A DNA stretch of 64,000 nt from Owenia fusiformis (taxonomy: Eukaryota > Annelida > Polychaeta > Sabellida > Oweniidae): NCBI GenBank assembly GCA_903813345.2, contig CAIIXF020000007.1, positions 9,553,730 through 9,617,729 of the forward strand, read 5' to 3'. Positions 32,265 to 45,320 of the stretch are shown piece after piece. Under the pieces are notes generated by a model that saw nothing but the letters and a program-made list of their open reading frames with translations, did not search any database and was not told the DNA's origin. Both the position numbers and the translations under genes were made by a program. Position 1 is the first letter of the stretch. Every line of letters begins with the position of its first letter.

Positions 32265-34422
32265 TTAGACTCCAGATGAAAATCTGGAGTCTATTGCTTT
32301 TGCCAGTTTTCTTCTTATTAGACTCCAGATTGAAAATCTGGAGTCTATTGCTTTTGCCAGTTTTCTTATTATTAGACTCCAGATGAAAATCTGGAGTCTA
32401 TTGCTTTTGCCAGTTTTCTTATTATTAGACTCCAGATTGAAAATCTGGAGTCTATTGCTTTTGCCAGTTTTCTTATTATTATTAGACTCCAGATGTCAAT
32501 CTGGAGTCTATTGTTTTTGCCAGTATTCTTCTTATTCTTATTCTTATTCTTATTATTCTTTAGGAGTTTTTTCAATAACTATGAGGTATCCAGTAAGGAT
32601 CATAATACAGTTTATTTAGGTTCAGTATCTAGTTGGTGGGAAATTGGGTCAATTTTTTATCTAGGTCAAAGGTCAAGAACTAGGTCAAATCCAGTACTTT
32701 GTCACTTTTTTCGATTTTCTCGGTCGTCCTTCAATATTTTGGATCCGGTTTTTTTTCATTGTGTTCCTCATAAAAAAGTAGAAAATCTAGGGTCGATTTA
32801 GTTTTTTGGTATCTCAAACCGATTTCGAGATATCAGTGTCCGAAAACGAGGTCCAAAAAAAAGTTCTCCGAATCCAATGTCCAGGATATCAGTCTTATAG
32901 GAAATTTTCTCAGGATTCCGAATCTGAAAACCAAATTTCGATCTGACTTCCGGTTCAGAAGTTATGGCGTTTTGAAAATTCAAAAATCGCTAAATTTGGT
33001 GCCCCATGTTAATTCAATGGGAAAAAAATTTTTTTGAAGTGTAAAATACGAGATATAGACTAAGCACAGCTAAACATAATGGAAGCCCATAGAAGAAAGG
33101 GACCTAAAAACCTTCTTTTCATAAAAATTTGTACACCAAAATGCCTAGGTCAAAATCTAGGTCAAATTCAAAGTTTTCCCTTATTTTTGCGATTCTGACA
33201 CTACAGATTAATTATATTCTTCAAAATTTTGTATACATGTAGCCAAGAGTGTGCTAATAGTGTTAGCCTTTTGCCGTCAGAAAGTATTTTGACCCACTTT
33301 TGAGATATGGTGTCCGAAAAGTATGTCAAAATAAAAAATTCTCAAAATTTAACATTTGAGTTATGAATTAAGTATAGAATTTTCTCAGGAATCCGAATCT
33401 GCAAACCAAATTTCGATCCGACTTCCGGTTCGGAAGTTATGACATTTTGAAAGCTCAAAAATCGCTAAATTTGGTGCCCCATGTTATGTCAATGGGATAA
33501 AAGATTTTTTTTAAGTGTAAAATACGAGATATAGACTAAGTACAGCTTAAAATAATGAAAGCCTATGAAAGAAGGGGACATCGAAGGCTACCCAACTTCA
33601 AAATTTGGACACCAAAATCCCTAGGTCAAAATCTAGGTCAAATTCATAGTTTTACCTTATTTTTGCGATTCTGACACTATATTTAAATGATTTGCTTCAA
33701 AATTTTGTATACAGGTAAGAAAGAGTGCGCTAATAGTGTTAGCATTTTGCCGTCAAAAAGTATTTCGACCCACTTTTAAGATATGGTGTCCGAAAAGTAG
33801 GTAAAAAAAAAGTTCTCCAAATTTAACATATGAGTTATGAATTAAGGGTAGAATTTTCTCAGGAATTCGAGTCTGCAAACCAAATTTTGATCCGACTTCC
33901 GGTTCCGAAGTAATGGCGTGTCCAAAAAGTAGGTCAAAATAAAAATTCGCCAAATTTAACGTATGAGTTATGAATTAGGGGTAGAATTTTGTCAGGAATC
34001 CGAATCTTTAAATCAAATTTAGATCCGACTTCCGGTCCGGAAGTTATGGCGTTTCGAAATTTCGGAAAATTGATCTGATGGTATCCTGATAGAAAGTCAA
34101 GAGTAGAGAAGAAAATATTGAAAAATTCATCCATCCTTCCTATCTGATCCTATCCTATCCTATCTTTCCTTCGTATCCTTTCCTATCCTATCCTCTCCTA
34201 TCATATCCTTTCTTCCTATTCTGTTCTACCCCATCCTTCTTTCTTATTCTATCCTATCGTTCCTTCCCATTCTATCCTATCCTACCTTCCTGTTTTATCC
34301 ATCCATCTTATTCTGGATGACTCAGCTTATTCTGGATGACTCGGCTTATTTTAGATGACTGGGCTTAAAAAAGTCTGGATCTGGAGTCTGAAATTGAACT
34401 TCGTTCAATTTCCCAAGTCTAG
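32265..34422 (+). mobile_element. Array element E1 (type A)
   Basis: It starts with five tandem copies of a unit of about 54 bp built on the hairpin 'agactccagat..atctggagtct' (32265-32520). Then come the 'tctaggtcaaaggtcaag' block with DR1 at 32663-32675, long and short body units, an (ATCCT)n microsatellite (34130-34300) and a 'ggatgactcggctta' minisatellite. The 3' end is hairpin plus CTAG (34419-34422). The 5' half mirrors L1. Confidence 0.85.
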
Positions 34423-35577
34423 TTATTTATCTTTCTTTCTTTCTTTCCGAACACTTTTTCTCAGCAACTAGAAGAACTTACTTTAACCTACTTACATGGC
34501 TAACATAGCCCATCGACCTAGTTTCTGGGAAATTAGGTCAAATTTGTATCTAGGTCAAAGGTCAAGAACCAGGTCAAATTTAGGTCAAATCAACATTCTG
34601 TCAATTATCTTCGTTGTTTATTGTCGTTACTCCTTCATCTTTTTTTCATCATGTAGCTTAGAAAAAAACAAATCGAGAGTGTGCCATCCGTTTTTTGATT
34701 ACTCTTAGCGATTTTGAGATATGGCGTCCGGAAAGTAGGTCAAACTAAAAAAATTCTCCAAATTTAAAATATGAGCTATGGAATAAGGGTAGGATTTCCT
34801 CAGGAATCCGAATCTGCAAACCAAATTTTGATCCGACTTCCGGTTCAGAAGTTATGACGTTTTGAAATTTAGAGAAAAATCGATCTGATGTTATCCTGAT
34901 AGAAAGTCAAGGAAAAAAGATTTTTTTGAAGTGTAAAATACGAGATATAGATTGAGTACAGCTTAAGATAATGAATTCCTATAAAAGAAGGGGACCTCAA
35001 AAGCTACCTAGTTTCAATATTTGGACACCAAAATGCCTAGGTCAAAATCTGGGTCAAATTCATAGTTTTTCCTTATTTTTGCGATTCTGGCACTACACTT
35101 TTAGGATTTGCTTCAAAATTTTGTATACAGGTAGCAAAGAGTGGGCTAATAGTGAGAGCCTTTTGCCGTTAGAAAGTATTTTGACCCACTTTTGAGATAT
35201 GGTGGCCGTAAAGTAGGTCAAAATAAAAAGTTCTCATAATTTAACTTATGAGTTATGAATTAAGGGTAGAATTTTCTCAGGAATCCGAATCTGCAAACCA
35301 AATTTCAATCCGACTTCCGGTCAAAAATTCCTACTTACCTACCTACTTACCTACTCGGCTACCTAATTAGCTACCTACTCAGCTACTTACTCAGCTACCT
35401 ACTCAGCTACTTACTCAGCTACCTGCTCAGCTGCTTACTCAGCTACCTACTCAGCTACTTACTCAATTACTTAATCATCTACTTACTCAGCTTCCTACTC
35501 AGTTACTTACTCAGCTCTTTACTCAAGTAAATCAATCTGGAGTCTTAAATTGAACTTTGTTCAATTTACCAATCTAG
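34423..35577 (+). mobile_element. Array element E2 (type B, short)
   Basis: A type B 5' end (ctttctttctttccgaacac, cagcaactagaagaactta) and a type B 3' end (ctacttactcagctac minisatellite at 35330-35525; hairpin AAATTGAA-ctttg-TTCAATTT; CTAG 35574-35577). At 1155 bp it lacks one body block present in E3, E5 and E13. DR1 is at 34552-34564. Confidence 0.85.
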
Positions 35578-37343
35578 TTATTATTTATCTTTCTTTCTTT
35601 CTTTCCGAACACTTTTTCTCAGCAACTAGAAGAACTTACTTTAACCTACTTACATGGCTAACATAGCCCATCGACCTAGTTTCTGGGAAATTAGGTCAAG
35701 TTTGTATCTAGGTCAAAGGTCAAGAACCAGGTCAAATTTAGGTCAAATCAACATTCTGTCAATTATCTTCGTTGTTTATTGTCGTTACTCCTTCATCTTT
35801 TTTTCATCATGTAGCTTAGAAAAAAACAAATCGAGAGTGTGCCATCCGTTTTTTGATTACTCTTAGCGATTTTGAGATATGGCGTCTGGAAAGTAGGTCA
35901 AACTAAAAAAGTTCTCCAAATTTAACATATGAGCTATGGAATAAGGGTAGGATTTCCTCAGGAATCCGAATCTGCAAACCAAATTTCGATCCGACTTCCC
36001 GTTTGAAAGTTATGGCGTTTTGAAATTTCGAGAAAAATCGATCTGATGTTATCCTGATAGAAAGTCAAGGAAAAAAGATTTTTTTGAAGTGTAAAATATG
36101 AGATATAGATTGAGTACAGCTTAAGATAATGAATTCCTATAAAAGAAGGGGACCTCAAAAGCTACCTAGTTTCAATATTTGGACACCAAAATGCCTAGGT
36201 CAAAATCTAGGTCAAATTCATAGTTTTTCCTTATTTTTGCGATTCTGGCACTACACTTTTACGATTTGCTTCAAAATTTTGTATACAGGTAGCAAAGAGT
36301 GTGCTTATAGTGTTAGCCTTTTGCCGTCAGAGAGTATTTTGACCCACTTTTGAGATATGGTGTCCGAAAAGTAGGTCAAAATAAAACATTCTCCAAATTT
36401 AACATATGAGTTATGAATTAAGAGTAGAATTTTCTCAGGAATCCGAATCTGCAAATCAAATTTCGATCTGACTTCCGGTTCAAAAGTTATGGCGTGTCCG
36501 AAAAGTAGGTCAAAATAAAAATTCTCCAAATTTAACGTATGAGTTATGAATTAGGGGTAGAATTTTGTCAGGAATCCGAATCTTTAAATCAAATTCCGAT
36601 TTGACTGCCGGTTCGGAAGTTATGGCGTTTTGAAATTTCGAAAAATCGATCTGATGGTATCCTGATAGAAAGTCAAGGAAAAAAGATTTTTTTGAAGTGT
36701 AAAATACGAGATATGGATTGAGTACAGCTTAAGATAATGAATTCCTATAAAAGAAGGGGACCTCAAAAGCTACCTAGTTTCAATATTTGGACACCAAAAT
36801 GCCTAGGTCAAAATCTAGGTCAAATTCATAGTTTTTCCTTATTTTTGCTATTCTGGCACTACACTTTTAGGATTTGCTTCAAAATTTTGTATACAGGTAG
36901 CAAAGAGTGTGCTAATAGTGAGAGCCTTTTGCCGTCAGAAAGTATTTTGACCCACTTTTGAGATATCGTGTCCGTAAAGTAGGTCAAAATAAAAAGTTGT
37001 CACAATTTAACTTACGAGTTATGAATTAAGGGTAGAATTTTCTCAGGAATCCGAATCTGCAAACCAAATTTCAATCCGACTTCCGGTCAAAAATTCCTAC
37101 TTACCTACCTACTTACCTACTCGGCTACCTACTTAGCTACCTACTCAGCTACTTACTCAGCTACCTACTCAGCTACTTACTCAGCTACCTGCCCAGCTGC
37201 TTACTCAGCTACCTACTCAGCTACTTACTCAATTACTTAATTATCTACTTACTCAGCTTCCTACTCAGTTACTTACTCAGCTCTTTACTCAAGTAAATCA
37301 ATCTGGAGTCTTAAATTGAACTTTGTTCAATTTACCAATCTAG
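35578..37343 (+). mobile_element. Array element E3 (type B)
   Basis: 1766 bp, with the same 5' and 3' end types as E2. It contains two long body units each starting 'gaaagtcaaggaaaaaagat', so the centre was duplicated. DR1 is at 35710-35722; CTAG at 37340-37343. Confidence 0.85.
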
Positions 37344-38931
37344 TTATTCTTCTTTTTTCTTTCTTCTTCCTCCTAACATATTTTCTCTCCAACTATAACA
37401 TCTTACTTAATCCAACCTACATGGTTGACTAGGGAATGTATCTGGCTTTCTGGGAAATTAGGTCAAATTTTTATCTAGGTCAAAGGTCAAGAACTAGGTC
37501 AAATCTTACATTTTCAACATTCTTCATCATATCTTCGTCAATATTCTTCGTCACTCCTTCATCTTTTTTTCATCGTGTAGCTTAGAAAAAGGCGAATCAA
37601 AGATATGACATCAGAATTTGGATTACTCTTACCGATTTTGAGATATGGCGTCCGAAAAGTAGGTCAGAACAAAAAGTTCTCCAAATTCAACATGTGAGTT
37701 ATGAAATAAGTGTAGAATGATCTCAGGAATCCGAATCTGCAAACCAAATTTGGATCGGACTTCCGGTTCGGAAGTTATAGCGTTTTGAAAGCTCAAAAAT
37801 CGCTAAATTTGGTGCCTATGTTAAGTCAATGGGAAAAAAGACTTTTTCGAAGTGTAAAATACAAGATATAGACTGAGTACAGCTTAACATAATGAATGCT
37901 TATAAAAGAAGGGGACCTCAAAAGCTACATAGCTTCAAAATTTGGACACCAAAATGCCTAGGTCAAAATCTAGGTCAAATTCATAGTTTTTCCTTATTTT
38001 TACGATTCTGACACTACACTTTAATAATTTACTTCAAAATTTTGTATACAGGTAGCAAAGAGTGTGCTTATAGTGTTAGCCTTTTGCCGTCAGAAAGTAT
38101 TTTGACCCACTTTTGAGATATGGTGTCCGAAAAGTAGGTCAAAATAAAAAGTTCTCCAAATTTAACATATGAGCTATGAATTAAAAGTAGAATTTTCCCA
38201 GGAATCCGAATCTGTAAACCAAATTTCAATCCGATTTTCAGTTCGGAAGTTATGGCGTTTTGAAAGCTCAAAAATCGCTAAATTTGGTGCCCCATGATTT
38301 GTCAATGAGAAAAAAGATTTTTTTGAAGTGTAAAATACCAGATATAAACTGAGTACAGCTTAACATTCTGAAAGCCTATAAAAGAATGGGACCTCGAAGG
38401 CTATCTAGCTTTAAAATTTGGACACCAAAATGCCTAGGTCAAAATCTAGGTCAAATTCATAGTTTTTCCTTATTTTTGCGATTCTGGCATTACACTTTAA
38501 TGATTTGCTTTGAAATTTTGTATACAGGTAGCAAAGAGTGTGTTTATAGTGTTAGCCTTCTGCCGTCAGAAAGTATTTTGACCCACTTTTGAGATATGGT
38601 GTCTGAAAAGTAGGTCAAAATAAAAAGTTCTCCAAATTTAACGTATGAGTTATGAATTAAGGGTAGAATTTTCTCAGGAATCAGAATCTTTAAACCAAAT
38701 TTCGATTAGATAGTTATAGCGGTTTGAAGTCTCGAAAAGTCGATATGATGATATACCCATGTTAAGCCAATGTAGTCGAAGATAACATTCTTAAGAGTTG
38801 TCTAAATGTCTATATTCTAGCTGACTCAGCTTATTCTGAATTACTCAGCTTACAAGTATTTGGATGACTCAGCTTAAAAAAAGTCTGAAATCTGGAGTCT
38901 TAAATTGAACTTGTTCAATTTACATGTCTAG
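37344..38931 (+). mobile_element. Array element E4 (type C)
   Basis: The type C 5' end (ttcttcctcctaacatattt, ctccaactataacatctta) occurs only here and in E9. The 3' end has 'ctgactcagcttattctgaa' and hairpin AAATTGAA-cttg-TTCAATTT, then tacatgtCTAG (38928-38931). DR1 is at 37477-37489. Confidence 0.85.
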
Positions 38932-40682
38932 TTCTTTCTTTCTTTCTTTCCGAACACTTTTTCTCAGCAACTAGAAGAATTTACTTTAACCTACTTACAT
39001 GACCAATATAGCCCATCAACCTAGTTTCTGGGAAATTAGGTCAATTTTTTATCTAGGTCAAAGGTCAAGAACTAGGTCAAATTAAGGTCAAATCAACAAT
39101 CTGTCAATTATCTTCGTTGGTGTTTGTCCTAACTCCTTCATCTTTTTTTCAACATGTAGCTTAGAAAAAAACAAATCGAGAGTGTGCCATCCGTTTTTTG
39201 ATTCCTCTTACCGATTTTGAGATATGGCGTCCAGAAAGTAGGTCAAACTAAAAAAGTTCTCCAAATTTAACAAATGAGCTATGAAATAAGGGTAGAATTT
39301 TCTCAGGAATCCGAATCTGCAAACCAAATTTCGATCCGACTTTTGGTTCGGAAGTTATGGTGGTTTGAAAGCTCAAAAATCGCTAAATTTGGTGCCCCAT
39401 GTTAAGTCAATGGGAAAAAAGACTTTTTTGAAGTGTAAAATCCGAGATATAGACTAAGTACAGCTTAAGATAATGAATTCCTATAAAAGAAGGCGACCTC
39501 AAAAGCTACCTAGTTTCAATATTTGGACACCAAAATGCCTAGGTCAAAATCTAGGTCAAATTCATAGTTTTTCCTTATTTTTGCGATTCTGGCACTACAC
39601 TTAAAGGATTTGCTTCAAAATTTTGTATACAGGTAGCAAAGAGTGTGCTAATAGTGTTAGCCTTTTGCCGTCAGAAAGTATTTTGACCCACTTTTGAGAT
39701 ATGATGTCCGAAAAGTAGGTCAAAATAAAAATTTCTCCAAACTCAACGTATGAGTTATGAATTAAGGAGAGAATTTTCTCAGGAATCCGAATCTGCAAAC
39801 CAAATTTCGATCCGACTGCCGGTTCCAAAGTTATGGCGTGTCCGAAAAGTAGGTCAAAATAAAAATTCGCCAAATTAAACGTTTGAGTTATGAACTAGGG
39901 GTAGAATTTTGTCAGGAATCCGAATCTTTAAATCAAATTTCGATCCGACTTTCGGTTCGGAAGTTATGGCGTTTTGAAATTTCGGAAAATCGATCTGATG
40001 GTATCCTGATAGAAAGTCAAGGAAAAAAGATTTTTTTGAAGTGTAAAATACGAGATATAGATTGAGTACAGCTTAAGATAATGAATTCCTATAAAAGAAG
40101 GGGACCTCAAAAGCTACCTAGTTTCAATATTTGGACACCAAAATGCCTAGGTCAAAATCTAGGTCAAATTCATAGTTTTTCCTTATTTTTACGATTCTGG
40201 CACTACACTTTTAGGATTTCCTTCAAAATTTTGTATACATGTAGAAAAGAGTGTGCTAATAAAAATAGCCTTTTGCCGTCACAAAGTATTTTGACCCATT
40301 TTTGAGATATGGTGTCCTAAAAGTGGGTCAAAATAAAAAAATCTCCAAATTTAATGTATGAGTTATGAAATAAGGGTAGAATTTTCCCAGGAATCTGAAT
40401 CTGCAAACCAAATTTCAATCCGACTTTCGGTCAAAAATTTCTACCTACCTACCTACCTACATACCTACTCAGCTACCTACTTAGCTACCTACTTCTCGTC
40501 TACCTACTCAGCTACTTACTCAGCTACCTACTCAGCTACCTTCTCAGCTACCTACTCAGCTATTCACTCACTTACTTAATTATCTACTTACTCAGCTTGC
40601 TACTCAGTTACTTACTCAGCTACCTACTCAAGTAAATCAATCTGGAGTCTTAAATTGAACTTTGTTCAATTTACCAATCTAG
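38932..40682 (+). mobile_element. Array element E5 (type B)
   Basis: 1751 bp. The 5' end is ctttctttctttccgaacac and the 3' end has the ctacctactcagc minisatellite (40438-40630) with CTAG at 40679-40682. DR1 is at 39055-39067. Confidence 0.85.
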
Positions 40683-42133
40683 TTATTAGACTCCAGATTG
40701 AAAATCTGGAGTCTATTGTTTTCGTCAGTTTTCTTATTCTTCTTATTATTATTATTCTAAACCAGTTTTCTCAATAACCATAAAATGTTCAGTAAAGTCA
40801 GTCATTTGGTCAATTTAGGTTCAGAATCTAGTTCCTCGGAAATTGGGTCAAATTTTTATCTAGGTCAAAGGTCAAGAACTAGGTCAAATCCAGTACTTTG
40901 TCACTTTTTTCGATTTTCTCGGTCGTCCCTCAATATTTTCGATCCGGGTTTTTTTCATTGTGTTCCTTATAAAAAAGTAGGAAACCTAGGGTCGATTTAG
41001 TTTTTTGATATCTCAAACCGATTTCGAGATATCAGTGTCCGAAAACGAGGTCCAAAAAAAAGTTCTCCGAATCAAATGTCCAGGATATTAGCCTTATAGG
41101 GAATTTTCTCAGGATTCCGAATCTGAAAACGAAATGTCGATCCGACTTCCGGTTCGGAAGTTATGGCGTTTTGAAAACTCAAAAATCGCTAAATTTGGTG
41201 CCCATGTTAAGTCAATGGGAAAAAACATTTTTTTGAAGTGAAAAATACGGAATATAGACTGACTTCAGCTTCATATAATCAAAGCCTTCAAAAGAAGGGT
41301 ACCTCAAAAGCCATCTAGCTTTAAAATTTGGACACCGAAATGCCTAGGTCAAAATCTAGGTCAAATTCATAGTTTTTCCTTATTTTTTCGATTCTGACAC
41401 TACACTTTAATTATATTCTTCGAAATTGTGTATACATGTAGCCAAGAGTGTGGTAATAGTGTTAGCCTTTTGCCGTCAAAAAGTATTTTGACCCACTTTT
41501 GAGATATGGTGTCCGAAAAGTAGGTCAAAATATAAAGTTCTCCAAATTTAACGTTTGAGTTATGAATTAAGGATAGAATTTTCTCAGAAATCCGAATCTG
41601 CAAACCAAATTTCGATCCGACTTCCGGTTCCGAAGTTATGGCGTGTCCAAAAAGTAGTTCAAAATAAAAATTCGCCAAATTTAACGTATGAGTTATGAAT
41701 TAGGGGTAGAATTTTGTCAGGAATCCGAATCTGCAAATCAAATTTCGATCCGACTTCCGGTTCGGAAGTTATGGTGTTTTGAAATTTCAAGAAAAATCGA
41801 TCTGATGGTATCCTGATAGAAAGTCAAGAGTAGAGAAGAAAATATTGAAAAATGCATCCATTCTTCCTTTCTGATCCTATCCTATCCTTCCTATCTACCC
41901 TTGCTTCGTATCCTCTCCTTCCTATCCTTCCTATTCTATCCCTTCTTCCTATTCTATTCTATCCTTCTTTCTTATTCTATCCTATCGTTCCTTCCTTTTT
42001 CATCCATCCATCCATCTTTTTCTGGATGAGGACTTAGCTTATTTTGGATGACTTGGCTTATTCTGAATGACTCGGCTAAAAAAAGTCTAGATCTGGAGTC
42101 TGAAATTGAACTCGTTCAATTTCCAAAATCTAG
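40683..42133 (+). mobile_element. Array element E6 (type A)
   Basis: It opens with one agactccagat hairpin unit, then (TTATTA)n and the 'aaccagttttctcaataacc' start. (ATCCT)n lies at 41850-41990. The 3' hairpin loop is cttg-type and CTAG is at 42130-42133. DR1 is at 40862-40874. Confidence 0.85.
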
Positions 42134-43892
42134 TTATTCTTTTTATTATTATTAGACTCCAGATTGAAAATCTGGAGTCTATTGTTTTCGTCAGTTTTCT
42201 TATTATTAGACTCCAGATTGAAAATCTGGAGTCTATTGTTTTCGTCAGTTTTCTTCTTATTATTAGACTCCAGATGAAATCTGGAGTCTATTGTTTTCGT
42301 CAGTTTTCTTATTATTATTATTATTCTTCTTATTATTCTATCCCAGTTTTCTCAATAACCATAAGGTCTTCAGTAAAGTCAATCATTTGGTCAATTTAGG
42401 TTCAGTATCTAGTTCTCTGGAAATTGGGTCAAATTTTTATCTAGGTCAAAGGTCAAGAACTAGGTCAAATCCAGTACTTTGTCACTTTTTTCGATTTTCT
42501 CGGTCATCCTTCAATATTTTTGATCCGGGTTTTTTTCATTGTGTTCCTTATAAAAAAGTAGGAAACCTAGGGTCGATTTAGTTTTTTGATATCTCAAACC
42601 GATTTCGAGATATCAGTGTCCGAAAACGAGGTCCAAAAAAAAGTTCTCCGAATCAAATGTCCAGGATATTAGTCTTATAGGAAATTTTCTCAGAATTCCG
42701 AATCTGAAAACGAAATTTCGATCCGACTTCCAGTTCGGAAGTTATGGCGTTTTGAAAACTCAAAAATCGCTAAATTTGGTGCCCATGTTAAGTCAATGGG
42801 AAAAAATATTTTTTTGAAGTGAAAAATACGGAATAAAGACTGAGTTCAGCTTCATATAATCAAAGCCTTTAAAAGAAGGAGACCTCAAAAGCCATCTAGC
42901 TTCAAAATTTGGACACCGAAATGCCTAGGCCAAAATCTAGGTCAAATTCATAGGTTTTCCTTATTTTTTCGATTCTGACACTACACTTTAATTATATTCT
43001 TCGAAATTGTGTATACATGTAGCCAAGAATATGCTAATAGTGTTAGCCTTTTGCCGTCAGAAAGTATTTTGACCCACTTTTGAGATATGGTGTCCGAAAA
43101 GTAGGTCAAAATAAAAACATCTCCAAATTGAATATATGAGTTATGAATTAAGGGTAGAATTCTGTCAGGAATCCGAATCTGCAAACCAAATGTCGATCCG
43201 ACTTCCGGTTCGGAAGTTATGGCGTGTCCGAAAACTAGGTCAAAATCAAAAATCTCCAAATTTAACGTATAAGTTATGAATTAGGGGTAGAATTTTGTCA
43301 GGAATCCGAATCTGCAAATCAAATTTCGATCCGACTACCGGATCGGAAGTTATGGCGTTTTGAAATTTCGGAGTTATGGCGTGTCCGAAAAGTAGGTCAA
43401 AATAAAAAATCTCCAAATTTAACGTATGAGTTATGAATTAGGGGCAGAATTTTGTCAGGAATCCGAATCTGCAAACCAAATTTCCGGTTTGGAAGTTATA
43501 GCGTTTTGAAATTTCGAGAAAAATCGATCTGATGGTATCCTGATAGAAAGTCAAGAGTAGAAAAGAAAATATTGAAAAATTCATCCATCCTTCCTATCTC
43601 ATCCTATCCTATCCTTCCTATCTATCCTTCCTTCATATTTTTCCTTCCTATCCTTCCTATCCTATCCTATCCTATCCTTTCTTCCTATTCTATTCTATCC
43701 TATCCTTCTTTCTTATTCTATCCCATCGTTCTTTCCTATTCTATCCTATCCTACCTTCCTATTTTATTTATCCATCTCTTTCTAGATGACTCAGCTTATT
43801 CTGGATGACTCGGCTTATTCTGGATGACTCGGCTAAAAAAAAGTCTAGATCTGGAGTCTGAAATTGAACTTCGTTCAATTTCCAAAATCTAG
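42134..43892 (+). mobile_element. Array element E7 (type A)
   Basis: It opens with three tandem hairpin units (42154-42310). The body has one long and two short units. (ATCCT)n lies at 43580-43765; CTAG at 43889-43892; DR1 at 42443-42455. Confidence 0.85.
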
Positions 43893-45320
43893 TTATTATT
43901 CTTATTATTCTAACCCAGTTTTCTCAATAACCATAAGGTTTTCAGTAAAGTCAGTCATTTGGTCAATTTAGGTTCAGAATCTAGTTCCTCGGAAATTGGG
44001 TCAAATTTTTATCTAGGTCAAAGGTCAAGAACTAGGTCAAATCCAGTACTTTGTCACTTTTTTCGATTTTCTCGGTCGTCCTTCAATTTTTTTGATCCGG
44101 GTTTTTTTCATTGTGTTCCTTATAAAAAAGTAGGAAACCTAGGGTCGATTTAGTTTTTTGATATCTCAAACCAATTTCGAGATATCAGTGTCCGAAAACG
44201 AGGTCCAAAACAAAGTTCTCCGAATCAAATGTCCAGGATATCAGTCTTATAGGAAATTTTCTCAGAATTCCGAATCTGAAAACGAAATTTCGATCTGACT
44301 TCCAGTTCGGAAGTTATGGCGTTTTGAAAACTCAAAAATCGCTAAATTTGGTGCCCATGTTAAGTCAATGGGAAAAAATATTTTTTTGAAGTGAAAAATA
44401 CGGAATATAGACTGAGTTCAGCTTCATATTATCAAAGCCTTTAAAAGAAGGGGACCTCAAAAGCCATCTAGCTTCACAATTTGGACACCGAAATGCCTAG
44501 GTCAAAATCTAGGTCAAATATATAGGTTTTCCTTATTTTTTCGATTCTGACACTACACTTTAATTATATTCTTCGAAATTCTGTATACATGTAGCCAAGA
44601 ATATGCTTATAGTGTTAGCCTTTTGCCGTCAGAAAGTATTTTGACCCACTTTTGAGATATGGTGTCCGAAAAGTAGGTCAAAATAAAAAGTTCTCCAAAT
44701 TGAATATATGAGTTATGAATTAAGGGAAGAATTCTGTCAGGAATCCGAATCTGCAAACCAAATTTCAATCCGACTTCCGGTTCGGAAGTTATGGCGTGTC
44801 CGAAAAGTAGGTCAAAATAAAAAATCTCCAAATTTAACGTATGAGTTATGAATTAGGGGTAGAATTTTGTCAGGAATCCGAATCTGAAAACCAAATTTCG
44901 ATCCGACTTCCGGTTCGGAAGGGATAGCGTTTTGAAATTTCGAGAAAAATCGATCTGATGGTATCCTGATAGAAAGTCAAGAGTAGAGAAGAAAATATTG
45001 AAAAATTCATCCATCCTTCCTATCTCATCCTACCCTATCCTTCCTATCTATCCTTCCTTCATATCTTTTCCTTCCTATCCTATCCTATCCTACGCTATCC
45101 TATCCTTTCTTCCTATTCTATTCTATCCTATCCTTCTTTCTTATTCTATCCTATCGTTCTTTCCTATTCTATCCTATCCTACCTTCCTATTTTATTTATC
45201 CATCTCTTTCTAGATGACTCAGCTTATTCTGGATGACTCGGCTTATTCTGGATGACTCGGCTAAAAAAAAGTCTAGATCTGGAGTCTGAAATTGAACTTC
45301 GTTCAATTTCCAAAATCTAG
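43893..45320 (+). mobile_element. Array element E8 (type A)
   Basis: 1428 bp, without the 5' hairpin unit. It is very similar to E10, E11 and E12, which suggests recent tandem amplification. DR1 is at 44015-44027; CTAG at 45317-45320. Confidence 0.85.

Noticed and set aside
41852-42037. Ile/Leu/Ser/Pro-rich small membrane proteins in several copies of the array
   Set aside because: Translations of the ATCCT pentanucleotide microsatellite.
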